Source: Streptomyces ficellus (lineage in GTDB: Bacteria; Actinomycetota; Actinomycetes; Streptomycetales; Streptomycetaceae). Taken from it: 64,000 nucleotides of DNA. The notes below the pieces were generated by a model. The model made no database searches. It saw nothing but the letters and a program-made list of their open reading frames with translations, and was not told where the DNA came from. Position numbers and translations under genes: made by a program. Position 1 is the first letter of the stretch. Each line of letters starts with the position of its first letter. Location of the stretch: contig NZ_CP034279.1 of assembly GCF_009739905.1 (NCBI RefSeq), positions 3,968,001-4,032,000 on the forward strand, in the 5' to 3' direction. Below are positions 32,474-39,346 of this stretch, piece after piece.

Positions 32474-33151
32474 TCAGTGTGCGTAGTCCTTGAGCTTCTC
32501 GGTGTCGAGGGTGATGCCGACGGGATCGGGGAGCGTGACGGTGTCGCCGTACTTGTAGGAGACGTGCTTCTGGTACGTCCCGTGTGAGGGTTCGCTGTAC
32601 ACCACGAGCGTGTCGGAATCACGGTCCACGAGGAGGTACACGGGGATGTCGGCCTCCGCGTATCCGATGCGCTTCTCGTTGTGGTCCCGGCGTTTCGCGT
32701 CGGAGTCGCGCAAGGTGACCTCGACCGTCAGCAGGACCCCATCCGGGTCCGCCCATTCGCCCACCTGTCCCACGAAGTGGTCGACGGGCACGAGTGCGCC
32801 ATCGGCCTTGGCGTGACCCTGGCGGTAGGTATTGATCTTCAGCCCTTGCTCCGGGTACAGGGCCAAGTCGGGGCGCTGGTGCATGCACTGCCGGATCAGC
32901 CACATGATGATTGCCCCGTGGAGCTGGTCCGGCACGGGCTTGACCTCCAGCTTTCCGTTGATCAGTTCCAGCGTCACCGTTTCGGGAGCCCGACGGGACA
33001 GCTCTTCGAAGTCCTCGACTCCGATGGGGCCGTGCTTCACGTAGAGCCGCCCGTCGAGGAACTCCAGCTCCACGTTCTCCGGAGCATTGCGGGCCAGCTC
33101 CTCGAACTCCTCGACGGACATCTGCGGGCGCTGAGCGGTGCCAGGGGTCAT
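32474..33151 (-). CDS. Uma2-family protein with an internal N-terminal duplication
   Basis: A 225-residue Uma2 (DUF820) protein. The usual N-terminal unit occurs twice: EEFEELARNAPENVELEFLD at about 12-31, then EDFEELSRRAPETVTLELIN at about 41-60, followed by one nuclease-like core (ADGALVPV, LLTVEVTLRD, YAEADIPVYLLVD). It ends with a tail almost identical to its neighbour at 33250. GGAGG lies 8 bases before the ATG. The Asp and Glu of the PD-(D/E)xK-like site are retained. It is convergent with the glycosyltransferase, 26 bases apart. Confidence 0.85.
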   Translation of the reverse strand: MTPGTAQRPQMSVEEFEELARNAPENVELEFLDGRLYVKHGPIGVEDFEELSRRAPETVTLELINGKLEVKPVPDQLHGAIIMWLIRQCMHQRPDLALYPEQGLKINTYRQGHAKADGALVPVDHFVGQVGEWADPDGVLLTVEVTLRDSDAKRRDHNEKRIGYAEADIPVYLLVDRDSDTLVVYSEPSHGTYQKHVSYKYGDTVTLPDPVGITLDTEKLKDYAH

Positions 33152-33249
33152 GGTGGTGCCTCCTCCCCTACAGACTGCCCGGTTTCTCGTTCGGGTGGTC
33201 ATGTGTGCATCCCTTCGGGCGGGCGGGTGTCCGCTCGCGGCGCGGTGCT

Positions 33250-33828
33250 TCAGTGGGCGAAGTCCTTGAGCTTCTCCGTGTCGAGCGTGATGCCGACCGG
33301 GTCGGGAAGCGTGACGGTGTCGCCGTACTTGTAGGAGACGTGCTTCTGGTACGTCCCGTGCGACGGTTCGCTGTGGACGGTCACGGTGTCGGAGCTGCGG
33401 TCGACCAGGAGGAACACGGGGATGCCCGTCTGGGCGTAGCCGATGCCTTTCTCCCTGCGGTCCCGGCTGTCGGTGTCGGAGTCGAACGACGTCACCTCCA
33501 CGGTCATCAGGACGCCCGCCGCGTCCGCCCAGTCGCCGTGCCCCGCGAAGTACCCCACGGGTGCGAGCGCGCCATCGGGCCTGGCCCGTCCCTTCCGGTA
33601 GCTCTCGACCAGCAGACCCTGTTTCGGGTGGAGATCGAGCTCTGGCCGTTGCTGCATGCACTGCCGGATCAGCCACATGGTGATCTCTGCGTGGTCGCCG
33701 TCGGGCACGGGCTTGACCTTCAGCCTGCCGCCGATGAATTCGAGCGTGACGGTTTCCGGGGCGGCGCGGGCGAGTTCTTCGAAGTCCTCGACGGGCATCT
33801 GCGCGGGCTCGTCGCTGCCAGGGGTCAT
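33250..33828 (-). CDS. Uma2-family protein, tandem paralogue
   Basis: A 192-residue Uma2 protein, sister of the gene just downstream. The last 40 or so residues (HGTYQKHVSYKYGD and on) differ from the neighbour by one residue (DFAH against DYAH), and about 50 bases of DNA there are identical, which points to recent duplication or gene conversion. The single N-terminal unit VEDFEELARAAPETVTLEFI equals the second unit of the neighbour. Its start overlaps the stop of the upstream regulator by 4 bases (ATGA). Confidence 0.86.
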   Translation of the reverse strand: MTPGSDEPAQMPVEDFEELARAAPETVTLEFIGGRLKVKPVPDGDHAEITMWLIRQCMQQRPELDLHPKQGLLVESYRKGRARPDGALAPVGYFAGHGDWADAAGVLMTVEVTSFDSDTDSRDRREKGIGYAQTGIPVFLLVDRSSDTVTVHSEPSHGTYQKHVSYKYGDTVTLPDPVGITLDTEKLKDFAH

Positions 33829-34673
33829 GCATGGCTCCTTTCGAGTCGGTGGGTCGCGGCGGCACGGGCCTGGGCGGCGCGGGCGCGGACCCGGTCGGGT
33901 GGCAGCGTCGTACGGGGCGGGGGTGGCGTCTCGCCCCGGCAGGCGGCGCACTCGCCGTCCAGGAGGGCCTCCGGGCGGGCCGGATCACCGCACGTCGTGC
34001 ACTCCAGCACCCGGCGCGGCGGGCGGACCTGCCTGACCGGCTCGGGCGGGATCTTCGTCGTGAGCCGCGTACGGGCCAGGGCCATCGGGCGGTGCACCTG
34101 CGACGGCAGGCCCGCCGTCAGGGCGTGCAGGACGTGCCGCTCGTCGGCGCCGCGCTCGAACCACTCGGTGACCAGCGGCGCCAGCGCGGCGCACTCGGTG
34201 TCGGACAGCGCCATCATGGGCGCCTCGCGCCCCAGCGCGGCCAGCAGGATGAACGCGCGGGAACGCGTCCGTCGCGGTGGCCGGTCCTCGGGCACGTCCC
34301 CCCGCTGGAACGCCGCCCACCAGTCGTCGTCCCGCGCGGTCCGCGACCACCAGGTGCGTGTCACCCAGTGCTCGGTGCCGGACGCCGAGACCACCTGCTC
34401 CCGGCCCCGCCGCAGATGGCCGGCGCGGACGAGGTGGTTCAGGGCAGTGCGGACGGCGCACTGGCCGTACAGCGGCAGCACCTTCGCGAGCGTCTTGCAC
34501 GAGATGTCCGCGCCGTCCGTCAACCTGTCGATGTACCCGGCGATACTCCGCTCGCGCGGCGGCAGATGCGCGAAGTCGCTGGCCGCAGGCGGCTTCTGGC
34601 CGGGAGCGGAACGCTTGCCGTATCCGGGCTTGGCGAGGGGGTGCGAGACAGCACTAAACTGGGCGTCAGCCAT
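33825..34673 (-). CDS. Winged-helix/zinc-ribbon DNA-binding protein
   Basis: A 282-residue regulator-like protein. Residues about 35-100 read as a winged helix (LPPRERSIAGYIDRL, then ISCKTLAKVLPLYGQCAVRTALNHLVRAGHLRRG), of MarR/replication-protein type. The C-terminus carries a zinc ribbon (CTTC, 12 residues on CAAC) and an Arg/Ala-rich tail. Proteins of this kind recur in Streptomyces accessory regions beside XRE-DUF397 pairs, and their role is unknown. It is translationally coupled to the Uma2 gene. A 15-base palindrome touches its start codon. Confidence 0.72.
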   Translation of the reverse strand: MADAQFSAVSHPLAKPGYGKRSAPGQKPPAASDFAHLPPRERSIAGYIDRLTDGADISCKTLAKVLPLYGQCAVRTALNHLVRAGHLRRGREQVVSASGTEHWVTRTWWSRTARDDDWWAAFQRGDVPEDRPPRRTRSRAFILLAALGREAPMMALSDTECAALAPLVTEWFERGADERHVLHALTAGLPSQVHRPMALARTRLTTKIPPEPVRQVRPPRRVLECTTCGDPARPEALLDGECAACRGETPPPPRTTLPPDRVRARAAQARAAATHRLERSHA

Positions 34674-34674
34674 G

Positions 34675-34689
34675 GATCGAGCCTCGATC
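34675..34689. promoter_or_regulatory. Palindrome at the start of the winged-helix gene
   Basis: GATCGA-GCC-TCGATC lies directly before the ATG at 34673, where a bound protein would block translation initiation or transcription; possible autoregulatory operator. Confidence 0.35.
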
Positions 34690-34704
34690 GATCTCGTTGG
34701 TGAG

Positions 34705-34737
34705 GCCCCCGCAGGTGTTCGCGCACCTAGCGGGGGC
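34705..34737. terminator. Hairpin upstream of the winged-helix gene
   Basis: GCCCCCGC-AGGTG pairs with CACCT-A-GCGGGGGC around TTCGCG, followed by TGTTTCG on the plus strand. It may insulate the winged-helix gene from the XRE-DUF397 transcript. Confidence 0.5.
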
Positions 34738-34872
34738 TGTTTCGTCTATCGGGACGCTAGAGCCTCATCACCGTACGTGGCAAATGCGATGCGCATAGTC
34801 ATACTGGCGACAACTCGCCGGGTGGGTGGGCGGGTTGTCGACCAGACCCTTAAGTACCAATCCTTGTTAAGA

Positions 34873-34910
34873 GCGCTCGGCTCTCGGAGCTCACGTCCCG
34901 GGCCGAGCGC
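34873..34910 (-). terminator. Hairpin just 3' of the DUF397 gene
   Basis: GCGCTCGGC and GCCGAGCGC arms flank a 20-base loop, 7 bases beyond the DUF397 stop in its direction of transcription; likely terminator. Confidence 0.5.
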
Positions 34911-34917
34911 GTCGCGC

Positions 34918-35103
34918 CTATCGCTTGAGGTCCCTCATGAACGCGGACCAGGCAGCGGCCCGGAACACGAGCTTCGGGCCGGTGGGGTTCTTGGAGTCAC
35001 GGACGGGGATGAGGTCCGGGTGCCCGTCTGCGACTTCGAGGCAGTTGCCGCCGCTTCCGTCGCTGTACGTGGACTTGCGCCACTCAATGATCTCGATCTT
35101 CAT
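34918..35103 (-). CDS. DUF397 protein
   Basis: A 61-residue DUF397 protein: WRKSTYSDGSGGNCLEVAD is the family signature, followed by VPVRDSK-type and VFRAAAWSAFM. DUF397 proteins are encoded next to XRE regulators hundreds of times in Streptomyces (WhiJ/AbaA-type clusters) and are thought to counteract the XRE partner in developmental control. The ATG at 35103 is preferred over 35112 because GGAGG is 9 bases away rather than adjacent. The gene overlaps the end of the XRE gene by 20 bases. Confidence 0.9.
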   Translation of the reverse strand: MKIEIIEWRKSTYSDGSGGNCLEVADGHPDLIPVRDSKNPTGPKLVFRAAAWSAFMRDLKR

Positions 35104-35926
35104 GGGCGTCATCCTCCGCCACTGCTTCGATCAGAGCCAGGGAATCGTTGGGTGGCAGTGCGCTGGCCACGAGCAGATCGTAGGACAGTTCGTAGTGTTT
35201 GACGGTGGCTGGGTCGTCATGCAGTTGTCCTGTGCCCGGGCCCTCGAAGTATGCGACCGGTGGTGCGTCCTTGAAGTCCATCAACTTCAGTGCGCCGCCC
35301 ATGGAGGAGTGCGCGCCGGCCGCGAACGGCAGCACCTGCACGATCACTCGATGCGCGCGGCCCAACACGGCGACGTGTTGCAACGCCTCCGCCATGACCG
35401 CCGGGCCACCGACCCGGCGCCGTAGGACGGCCTCGTCGAGAACCGCCCACAACAGGGGCGTCGTTGGATCGTCCAGGATGTGCCCTCGTGCCAGGCGGGC
35501 CTCGACCAGGCCGTCGATGACGTCCTCCGTCGCGGTGGGCTGGTACGCGCGGAAGACCTCCCGCGCGTACCGCTCCGTCTGCAACACGCCCGGGATCAAC
35601 AGCGGCGCGTACTCCTTGATCGTCGTCGCGACCGCTTCCGACTCCGCCGCTTCCGCGAAGTGATCGGGGTACCGCGACCTGTTCGCGGCCGCGCAGTTCC
35701 GCTGGAAGAACCCGTTCGTGCCCAGTATCTCGTCGATCTGTGCCGCGAAGTCCGGCTGCATCCGGCGCGTACCGGCCTCCAACTGGCCGATGAACGAGCC
35801 GCTCACGAAGAGTTTCAGGCCCAGCGCGTCCTGGCTGAGTCCGGCGTTTTCGCGGGCGTGGCGCAGTTCGGCGCCGAGCAGTGCCCTGGGTGAGGAAGAC
35901 GGGTCGAGATCCTTCGGACCGGGCAT
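35084..35926 (-). CDS. XRE-family regulator with DUF5753 domain (WhiJ-like)
   Basis: A 280-residue regulator. The helix-turn-helix is at about 17-72 (LGAELRHARENAGLSQDALGLKLFVSGSFIGQLEAGTRR), followed by the DUF5753 domain (IKEYAPLLIPGVLQTERYAREVF, then IVQVLPFAAGAHSSMGGALKLMDF, and AYFEGPGTGQL). It pairs with the overlapping DUF397 gene. In S. coelicolor WhiJ is such a regulator, repressing development until its DUF397 partner acts. It is divergent from two small genes at 36042-36439, with repeated TGTGTnCAGA motifs between them. Confidence 0.9.
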   Translation of the reverse strand: MPGPKDLDPSSSPRALLGAELRHARENAGLSQDALGLKLFVSGSFIGQLEAGTRRMQPDFAAQIDEILGTNGFFQRNCAAANRSRYPDHFAEAAESEAVATTIKEYAPLLIPGVLQTERYAREVFRAYQPTATEDVIDGLVEARLARGHILDDPTTPLLWAVLDEAVLRRRVGGPAVMAEALQHVAVLGRAHRVIVQVLPFAAGAHSSMGGALKLMDFKDAPPVAYFEGPGTGQLHDDPATVKHYELSYDLLVASALPPNDSLALIEAVAEDDAHEDRDH

Positions 35927-35969
35927 GTGTCAACTCCCGTTAGCACAGATGGGGTTGTTGGGCCGCCTT

Positions 35970-36010
35970 TGTGTTCAGACTAGCCGCGAATCGACCACGC
36001 TGTGTACAGA
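35970..36010. promoter_or_regulatory. Direct repeats in the XRE divergent promoter
   Basis: TGTGTTCAGA (35970-35979) and TGTGTACAGA (36001-36010) are 31 bases apart, about three helical turns, in the gap between the XRE gene and the divergent small genes. Candidate binding sites for the XRE regulator. Confidence 0.45.
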
Positions 36011-36041
36011 ACCCGAACACTCAGCGTGGAGGTGCCCGGTC

Positions 36042-36239
36042 ATGGTGATGCGATCCGTGGAGCAAGTGGTGGACCAGCTGCGGGACGAGCTCGGCAGGGT
36101 GGGCGTGACCCTTCCGTCCCTGCGGGTCGATCCGGTCACCGCCGCGAGCGAGGTGCCGTATCCGCTGGTGGAGCTGGGGCGTTGCAACATGGACACCGCC
36201 ATGCGGCTGGTCGCCGTGCTGCGCGAGGCGGGGCGATGA
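36042..36239 (+). CDS. Small conserved hypothetical protein
   Basis: A 65-residue protein I cannot assign. It begins with an amphipathic helix (SVEQVVDQLRDELGRVGVTLPSLRVD) and ends with a helix after LVELGRCNMDTAMRLVAVLRE. GGAGG lies 9 bases before the ATG. Its stop overlaps the next ATG by 4 bases (ATGA), so the two small proteins are made together. They are divergent from an XRE-DUF397 pair; such small gene pairs commonly accompany those pairs in Streptomyces. Confidence 0.75.
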   Translation: MVMRSVEQVVDQLRDELGRVGVTLPSLRVDPVTAASEVPYPLVELGRCNMDTAMRLVAVLREAGR

Positions 36240-36439
36240 GCGGGCCCGAGTACCTGATTGACGGCCGGGACGGGCGGATCGGCGAAGTGATGGGCCGGGA
36301 GGGCGGCTATGTGCAGCTACGGCCGCTGGGAGGCGGCCGGGAGTGGGACTGTCCGCCCGAGGCGCTGACGCCCGTCCCGCCGGGCGACGTGCTGCGGGCA
36401 CGCGTTCGAGAGTTGAACCAGCGGTGGCGTCTGCGGTGA
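36236..36439 (+). CDS. Small conserved hypothetical protein, coupled partner
   Basis: A 67-residue, mostly beta protein (YLIDGRDGRIGEVMGREGGYVQLRPLGGGREWDCPPEAL), which looks like a small SH3- or PRC-like barrel. It starts inside the stop of the preceding gene (ATGA). The function is unknown. It is convergent with the antitoxin-like gene, whose stop is 6 bases beyond its own. Confidence 0.75.
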   Translation: MSGPEYLIDGRDGRIGEVMGREGGYVQLRPLGGGREWDCPPEALTPVPPGDVLRARVRELNQRWRLR

Positions 36440-36445
36440 ACTCGT

Positions 36446-36781
36446 TCACGCTGCCCGACGGTCGATGAACGTCACTTCTTCGCGGTCGCCGCCCAGGGCG
36501 ATGTTCAGCGTGGCGTCCAGGGCCTGGGCCAGGCGTCGAAGCAGGGGGAGGGTCGGTACCGTGTCGGCCCCTTCGATGCGCGAGATCTTCGCCTGGGTCA
36601 GCCCGGCGCGCTCGGCGACCTCGGACTGGGACAGTGCGAGTGCCTGGCGGCGGTCGTAGACGGCTTTGGCGAAGGCCATGGCCAACCGGATCTCGGCGTA
36701 TTCGGACGCGGCTTCCTCGGACTCGACGTGTCCCTCGCTCACCGCCCTGTCTCGGCCGAGCTTCCAGCGTGTGTGATTCAT
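36446..36781 (-). CDS. XRE-family antitoxin (HigA-like)
   Basis: A 111-residue protein with a central helix-turn-helix: LALSQSEVAERAGLTQAKISRIEG (about 47-71), followed by LLRRLAQALDATLNIAL. A long N-terminal helix is rich in Glu and Ala. This is the arrangement of HigA/RelB-type antitoxins that follow their toxin gene. The ATG at 36781 fits the AGAGGGG ribosome site at 9-base spacing better than the ATG at 36790, which overlaps the toxin stop. The toxin gene upstream is broken, so this antitoxin is probably an orphan acting at the 37082-37111 operator. Confidence 0.85.
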   Translation of the reverse strand: MNHTRWKLGRDRAVSEGHVESEEAASEYAEIRLAMAFAKAVYDRRQALALSQSEVAERAGLTQAKISRIEGADTVPTLPLLRRLAQALDATLNIALGGDREEVTFIDRRAA

Positions 36782-36786
36782 CGTGC

Positions 36787-37073
36787 TCATCCCCTCTTGT
36801 CGCGGCTGTAGATCGTGTGGGCAGGCCCGTGATGCTCCGAGCACTCCTTGCGGGCGGTCACGGCTCGATCCACTTGGGCGTCCTCGCGCATGCGGGTTTT
36901 CCGGAAGACGGTCAGGAGCACGATGCGCTGACCGGGAGCGAACCAGTAGGTGATGCGGGTGTCCTCGCCGGTAACCCGGCGTACTCCTCCACCTTGCGGT
37001 ACTGCTTGCCGGGTAGAAGTGCCAGCCACTCGTGCACCTCCGGCTCAAGCTCAATCGTGAGCAGCTCGTCCAT
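36787..37073 (-). pseudogene. Broken HigB/RelE-family toxin gene
   Basis: From the ATG at 37073 the frame gives MDELLTIELEPEVHEWLALL and LPGKQYRKVEEYAG, the N-terminus of the toxin. It then leaves the family sequence and stops after about 53 codons. In another frame, starting near 36976, the family C-terminus resumes: DTRITYWFAPGQRIVLLTVF and so on to the stop at 36787. About 35-45 central codons (the LGEPxxRHLGGKLRELRF part) are missing. So a deletion with frameshift has removed the core. The residual stop still overlaps the antitoxin start region. Confidence 0.82.
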
Positions 37074-37081
37074 GCTCCGGA

Positions 37082-37111
37082 CCGTAGTATGTCGTCAACG
37101 ACATACTACGG
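37082..37111. promoter_or_regulatory. 30-base perfect palindrome, toxin-antitoxin operator
   Basis: CCGTAGTATGTCGT and its complement ACGACATACTACGG flank CA, 9 bases before the toxin ATG. It is AT-rich for this genome and is almost certainly the autoregulatory operator of the HigBA-type module. Confidence 0.85.
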
Positions 37112-37213
37112 TTCTCGTGCAGTTGTTGCCCGTCCGAGTGACGCCGCTGCTTCTCATGCGACTCTCACCGGCTCCTCAACCCCCCATCACGCCGCGTCCA
37201 TAGCTTTCGCGGC

Positions 37214-38623
37214 ATGTTCTTCACCTACCTGCGGCGTGAGTTGCGCCGTCGACGGAGGGCGGCGCTGGTCGTCGCCTCGGGGCTGGGCCTCGGAATCGCG
37301 CTCGTCATCGTCGTCAGTTCGGTCACGGCCGGGATGGGCCGGGCTCAGGACCGGGTGCTGGAGTCGCTGTACGGGCTGGGGACCGACATGACGGTCACCA
37401 AGGCCGCGTCGCCGCCCGGCGAGGGCGAGACGGTGCGGCGGCCGAGGTTCGAGTTCGACGCGAAGGGCGACGGCGGCGGACAGAGTCAGGACGTCGTCAT
37501 GGTGCAGGGGTTCGAGACGCTCCCCGCCTCGACCGTCGCGAAGGTCGGCGCCCAGGACGGGGTCGCCGATGCCGTCGGCGGGCTGAGCGCCCGGGTGATG
37601 AAGGTCGACGGGCGGTTCGGGCCCGGCGAGGCCCGGCCGGGGAAGCCCGTCCAGGGCGGCGGGGCGGACTTCGGGGTCGACTCGTACTCCGTGTACGGGA
37701 CGGACGTCGCCCACCAGGAACTCGGGCCGCTGACCACGTCGAGGATCACGTCCGGGCGTACGTTCAGGGCGGCCGAGACGTCCGCCGCGGTGGCCGTCGT
37801 CGACAGCGCGTACGCCAAGGAGCAGGGGCTGGCGGTCGGCGGGAAGCTGACCGTCTCCGGCACCGCGTACACGGTCGTCGGTGTGGCGACCGCCGAGAGC
37901 GGGGACGCCGCCGCCGACGTCTACCTGCCGCTCGCCCGGGCGCAGGCCCTCGCCGACGCGAAGGACGAGGTCACGACCGTCTACGTCCGGGTGACCGACT
38001 CCCAGCGGATCGCCGGGGTCGAGGCGGCCATCGCCAGGAACGTGCCCGGCACCACCGTCACCACGTCCGCCGACCTCGCCGACACGGTCTCCGGGTCCCT
38101 GTCGACCGCGTCCGGGCTGGCGGCGGGGGTGGGCACGTGGCTGTCGGTCGTCGTGCTGGGCGCGGCGTTCGTCGTGTCGGGGCTGCTGACGTCGTCGGCC
38201 GTCGGCCGGCGGGTGCGGGAGTTCGGCACGCTCAAGGCGCTGGGGTGGAGGAGCGGGCGGGTCACCCGGCAGGTGGTCGGCGAGTCGCTGGTGCACGGGC
38301 TGATCGGCGGGGTGCTGGGGATCGGCGTGGGGCTGGCCGGGGCGTGGGCGGTCACGGCGTTCGGGCCGACGCTCACGGCCGAGCTGGGCGGCGCCCCCGG
38401 TGGCGGGGCCCGGCAGGTCGTCGGCGGGCCAGGCGGTGGTGGCGGGCCGGTGCGCGACGCCGCGTCCCGTGCCGTGGACGTGGCGCTCACCGCGCCCGTG
38501 TCCCTCATGACCATCGCGCTCGCCGTGGGCCTCGCCGTCGCGGGCGGTCTCGTCGCGGGCGGCTTCGGCGGCTGGCGGGCGTCGCGGCTGCGCCCTGCGG
38601 ACGCGCTGCGCCGCGTCGCCTGA
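37214..38623 (+). CDS. ABC transporter permease, FtsX/MacB-like
   Basis: A 469-residue permease. One membrane helix at about 17-40 precedes a large extracytoplasmic (MacB_PCD-like) domain to about 290. The FtsX domain with three helices follows (about 302-328, 355-385, 428-455), with REFGTLKALGWRSGRVTRQVVGESL and the final RASRLRPADALRRV. It belongs to exporters or lipoprotein/cell-wall remodelling complexes that act with a LolD-like ATPase, encoded 39 bases downstream. The substrate is unknown. Confidence 0.9.
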   Translation: MFFTYLRRELRRRRRAALVVASGLGLGIALVIVVSSVTAGMGRAQDRVLESLYGLGTDMTVTKAASPPGEGETVRRPRFEFDAKGDGGGQSQDVVMVQGFETLPASTVAKVGAQDGVADAVGGLSARVMKVDGRFGPGEARPGKPVQGGGADFGVDSYSVYGTDVAHQELGPLTTSRITSGRTFRAAETSAAVAVVDSAYAKEQGLAVGGKLTVSGTAYTVVGVATAESGDAAADVYLPLARAQALADAKDEVTTVYVRVTDSQRIAGVEAAIARNVPGTTVTTSADLADTVSGSLSTASGLAAGVGTWLSVVVLGAAFVVSGLLTSSAVGRRVREFGTLKALGWRSGRVTRQVVGESLVHGLIGGVLGIGVGLAGAWAVTAFGPTLTAELGGAPGGGARQVVGGPGGGGGPVRDAASRAVDVALTAPVSLMTIALAVGLAVAGGLVAGGFGGWRASRLRPADALRRVA

Positions 38624-38662
38624 CCGCCGATCCCCTTCACGTACGACTGGAGTTGACAGCAC

Positions 38663-39346
38663 ATGTACCAGCTCAGTGGCGTCACCAAGCGCTACCGGCG
38701 AGGCAAGGACACCGTCCGGGCCCTGGACGGGGTGGACCTGATCATCGAGGACGGCGGGCGACTGGTGATCCAGGGCCCGACCGGCGGCGGCAAGTCGACG
38801 CTGTTGCAGATGTTGGGCGGCCTGGACCGGCCCTCGGAAGGGCGTGTGCTGCTGGACGGCACCGACCTGGCCACGCTGCCGGAGGCGCGGCTCACGCGCG
38901 TGCGGGCGGAGAAGATCGGGTTCGTGTTCCAGGGGTTCAACCTGGTGCCGACGCTCACCGCGCAGGAGAACGTGGAGACGGCGCTCGCGCCGCTCGGGCT
39001 GCGGGCCGCCGAGCGGCGCGAGCGGGCGGCGGAGGCGCTGGTGTCGGTGGGGCTAGGCGAGCGGCGCGGGCACGTGCCGGGGGAGTTGTCGGGCGGTCAG
39101 CAGCAGCGGGTGGCGGTCGCGCGGGCGCTGGTGAAGCGGCCGGCAGTGCTGCTGGCGGACGAGCCGACCGGGAACCTGGACGAGTCGACGCGCGACGAGA
39201 TCATGGACCTGCTGGAGGGGCTGTGGGAGGAGAACGGGCTGACGTTCGTGATGGTCACCCATGACACGGCGCTGGCGCGGCGCGCGCCCAGGATCGCGAC
39301 GATCCGCCAGGGACGGGTGACGATCAAGGAGCGGGTGGTGGGCTGA
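38663..39346 (+). CDS. ABC transporter ATP-binding protein (LolD/MacB type)
   Basis: A 227-residue ATPase. Walker A is GPTGGGKST at 38-46, where the first variable residues differ from the common GPSGSGKST. The signature is LSGGQQQR, Walker B is VLLADEPTGNLD and the switch His is in MVTHD. It powers the FtsX-type permease encoded just upstream. It overlaps the convergent PTS gene by 23 bases at the 3' end. The start at MYQLSGVTKRYR fits the family. Confidence 0.94.
   Translation: MYQLSGVTKRYRRGKDTVRALDGVDLIIEDGGRLVIQGPTGGGKSTLLQMLGGLDRPSEGRVLLDGTDLATLPEARLTRVRAEKIGFVFQGFNLVPTLTAQENVETALAPLGLRAAERRERAAEALVSVGLGERRGHVPGELSGGQQQRVAVARALVKRPAVLLADEPTGNLDESTRDEIMDLLEGLWEENGLTFVMVTHDTALARRAPRIATIRQGRVTIKERVVG

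Noticed and set aside
34675..34689. Palindrome as integrase attachment site
   Set aside because: No tRNA, integrase or direct repeat partner found; better explained as an operator.
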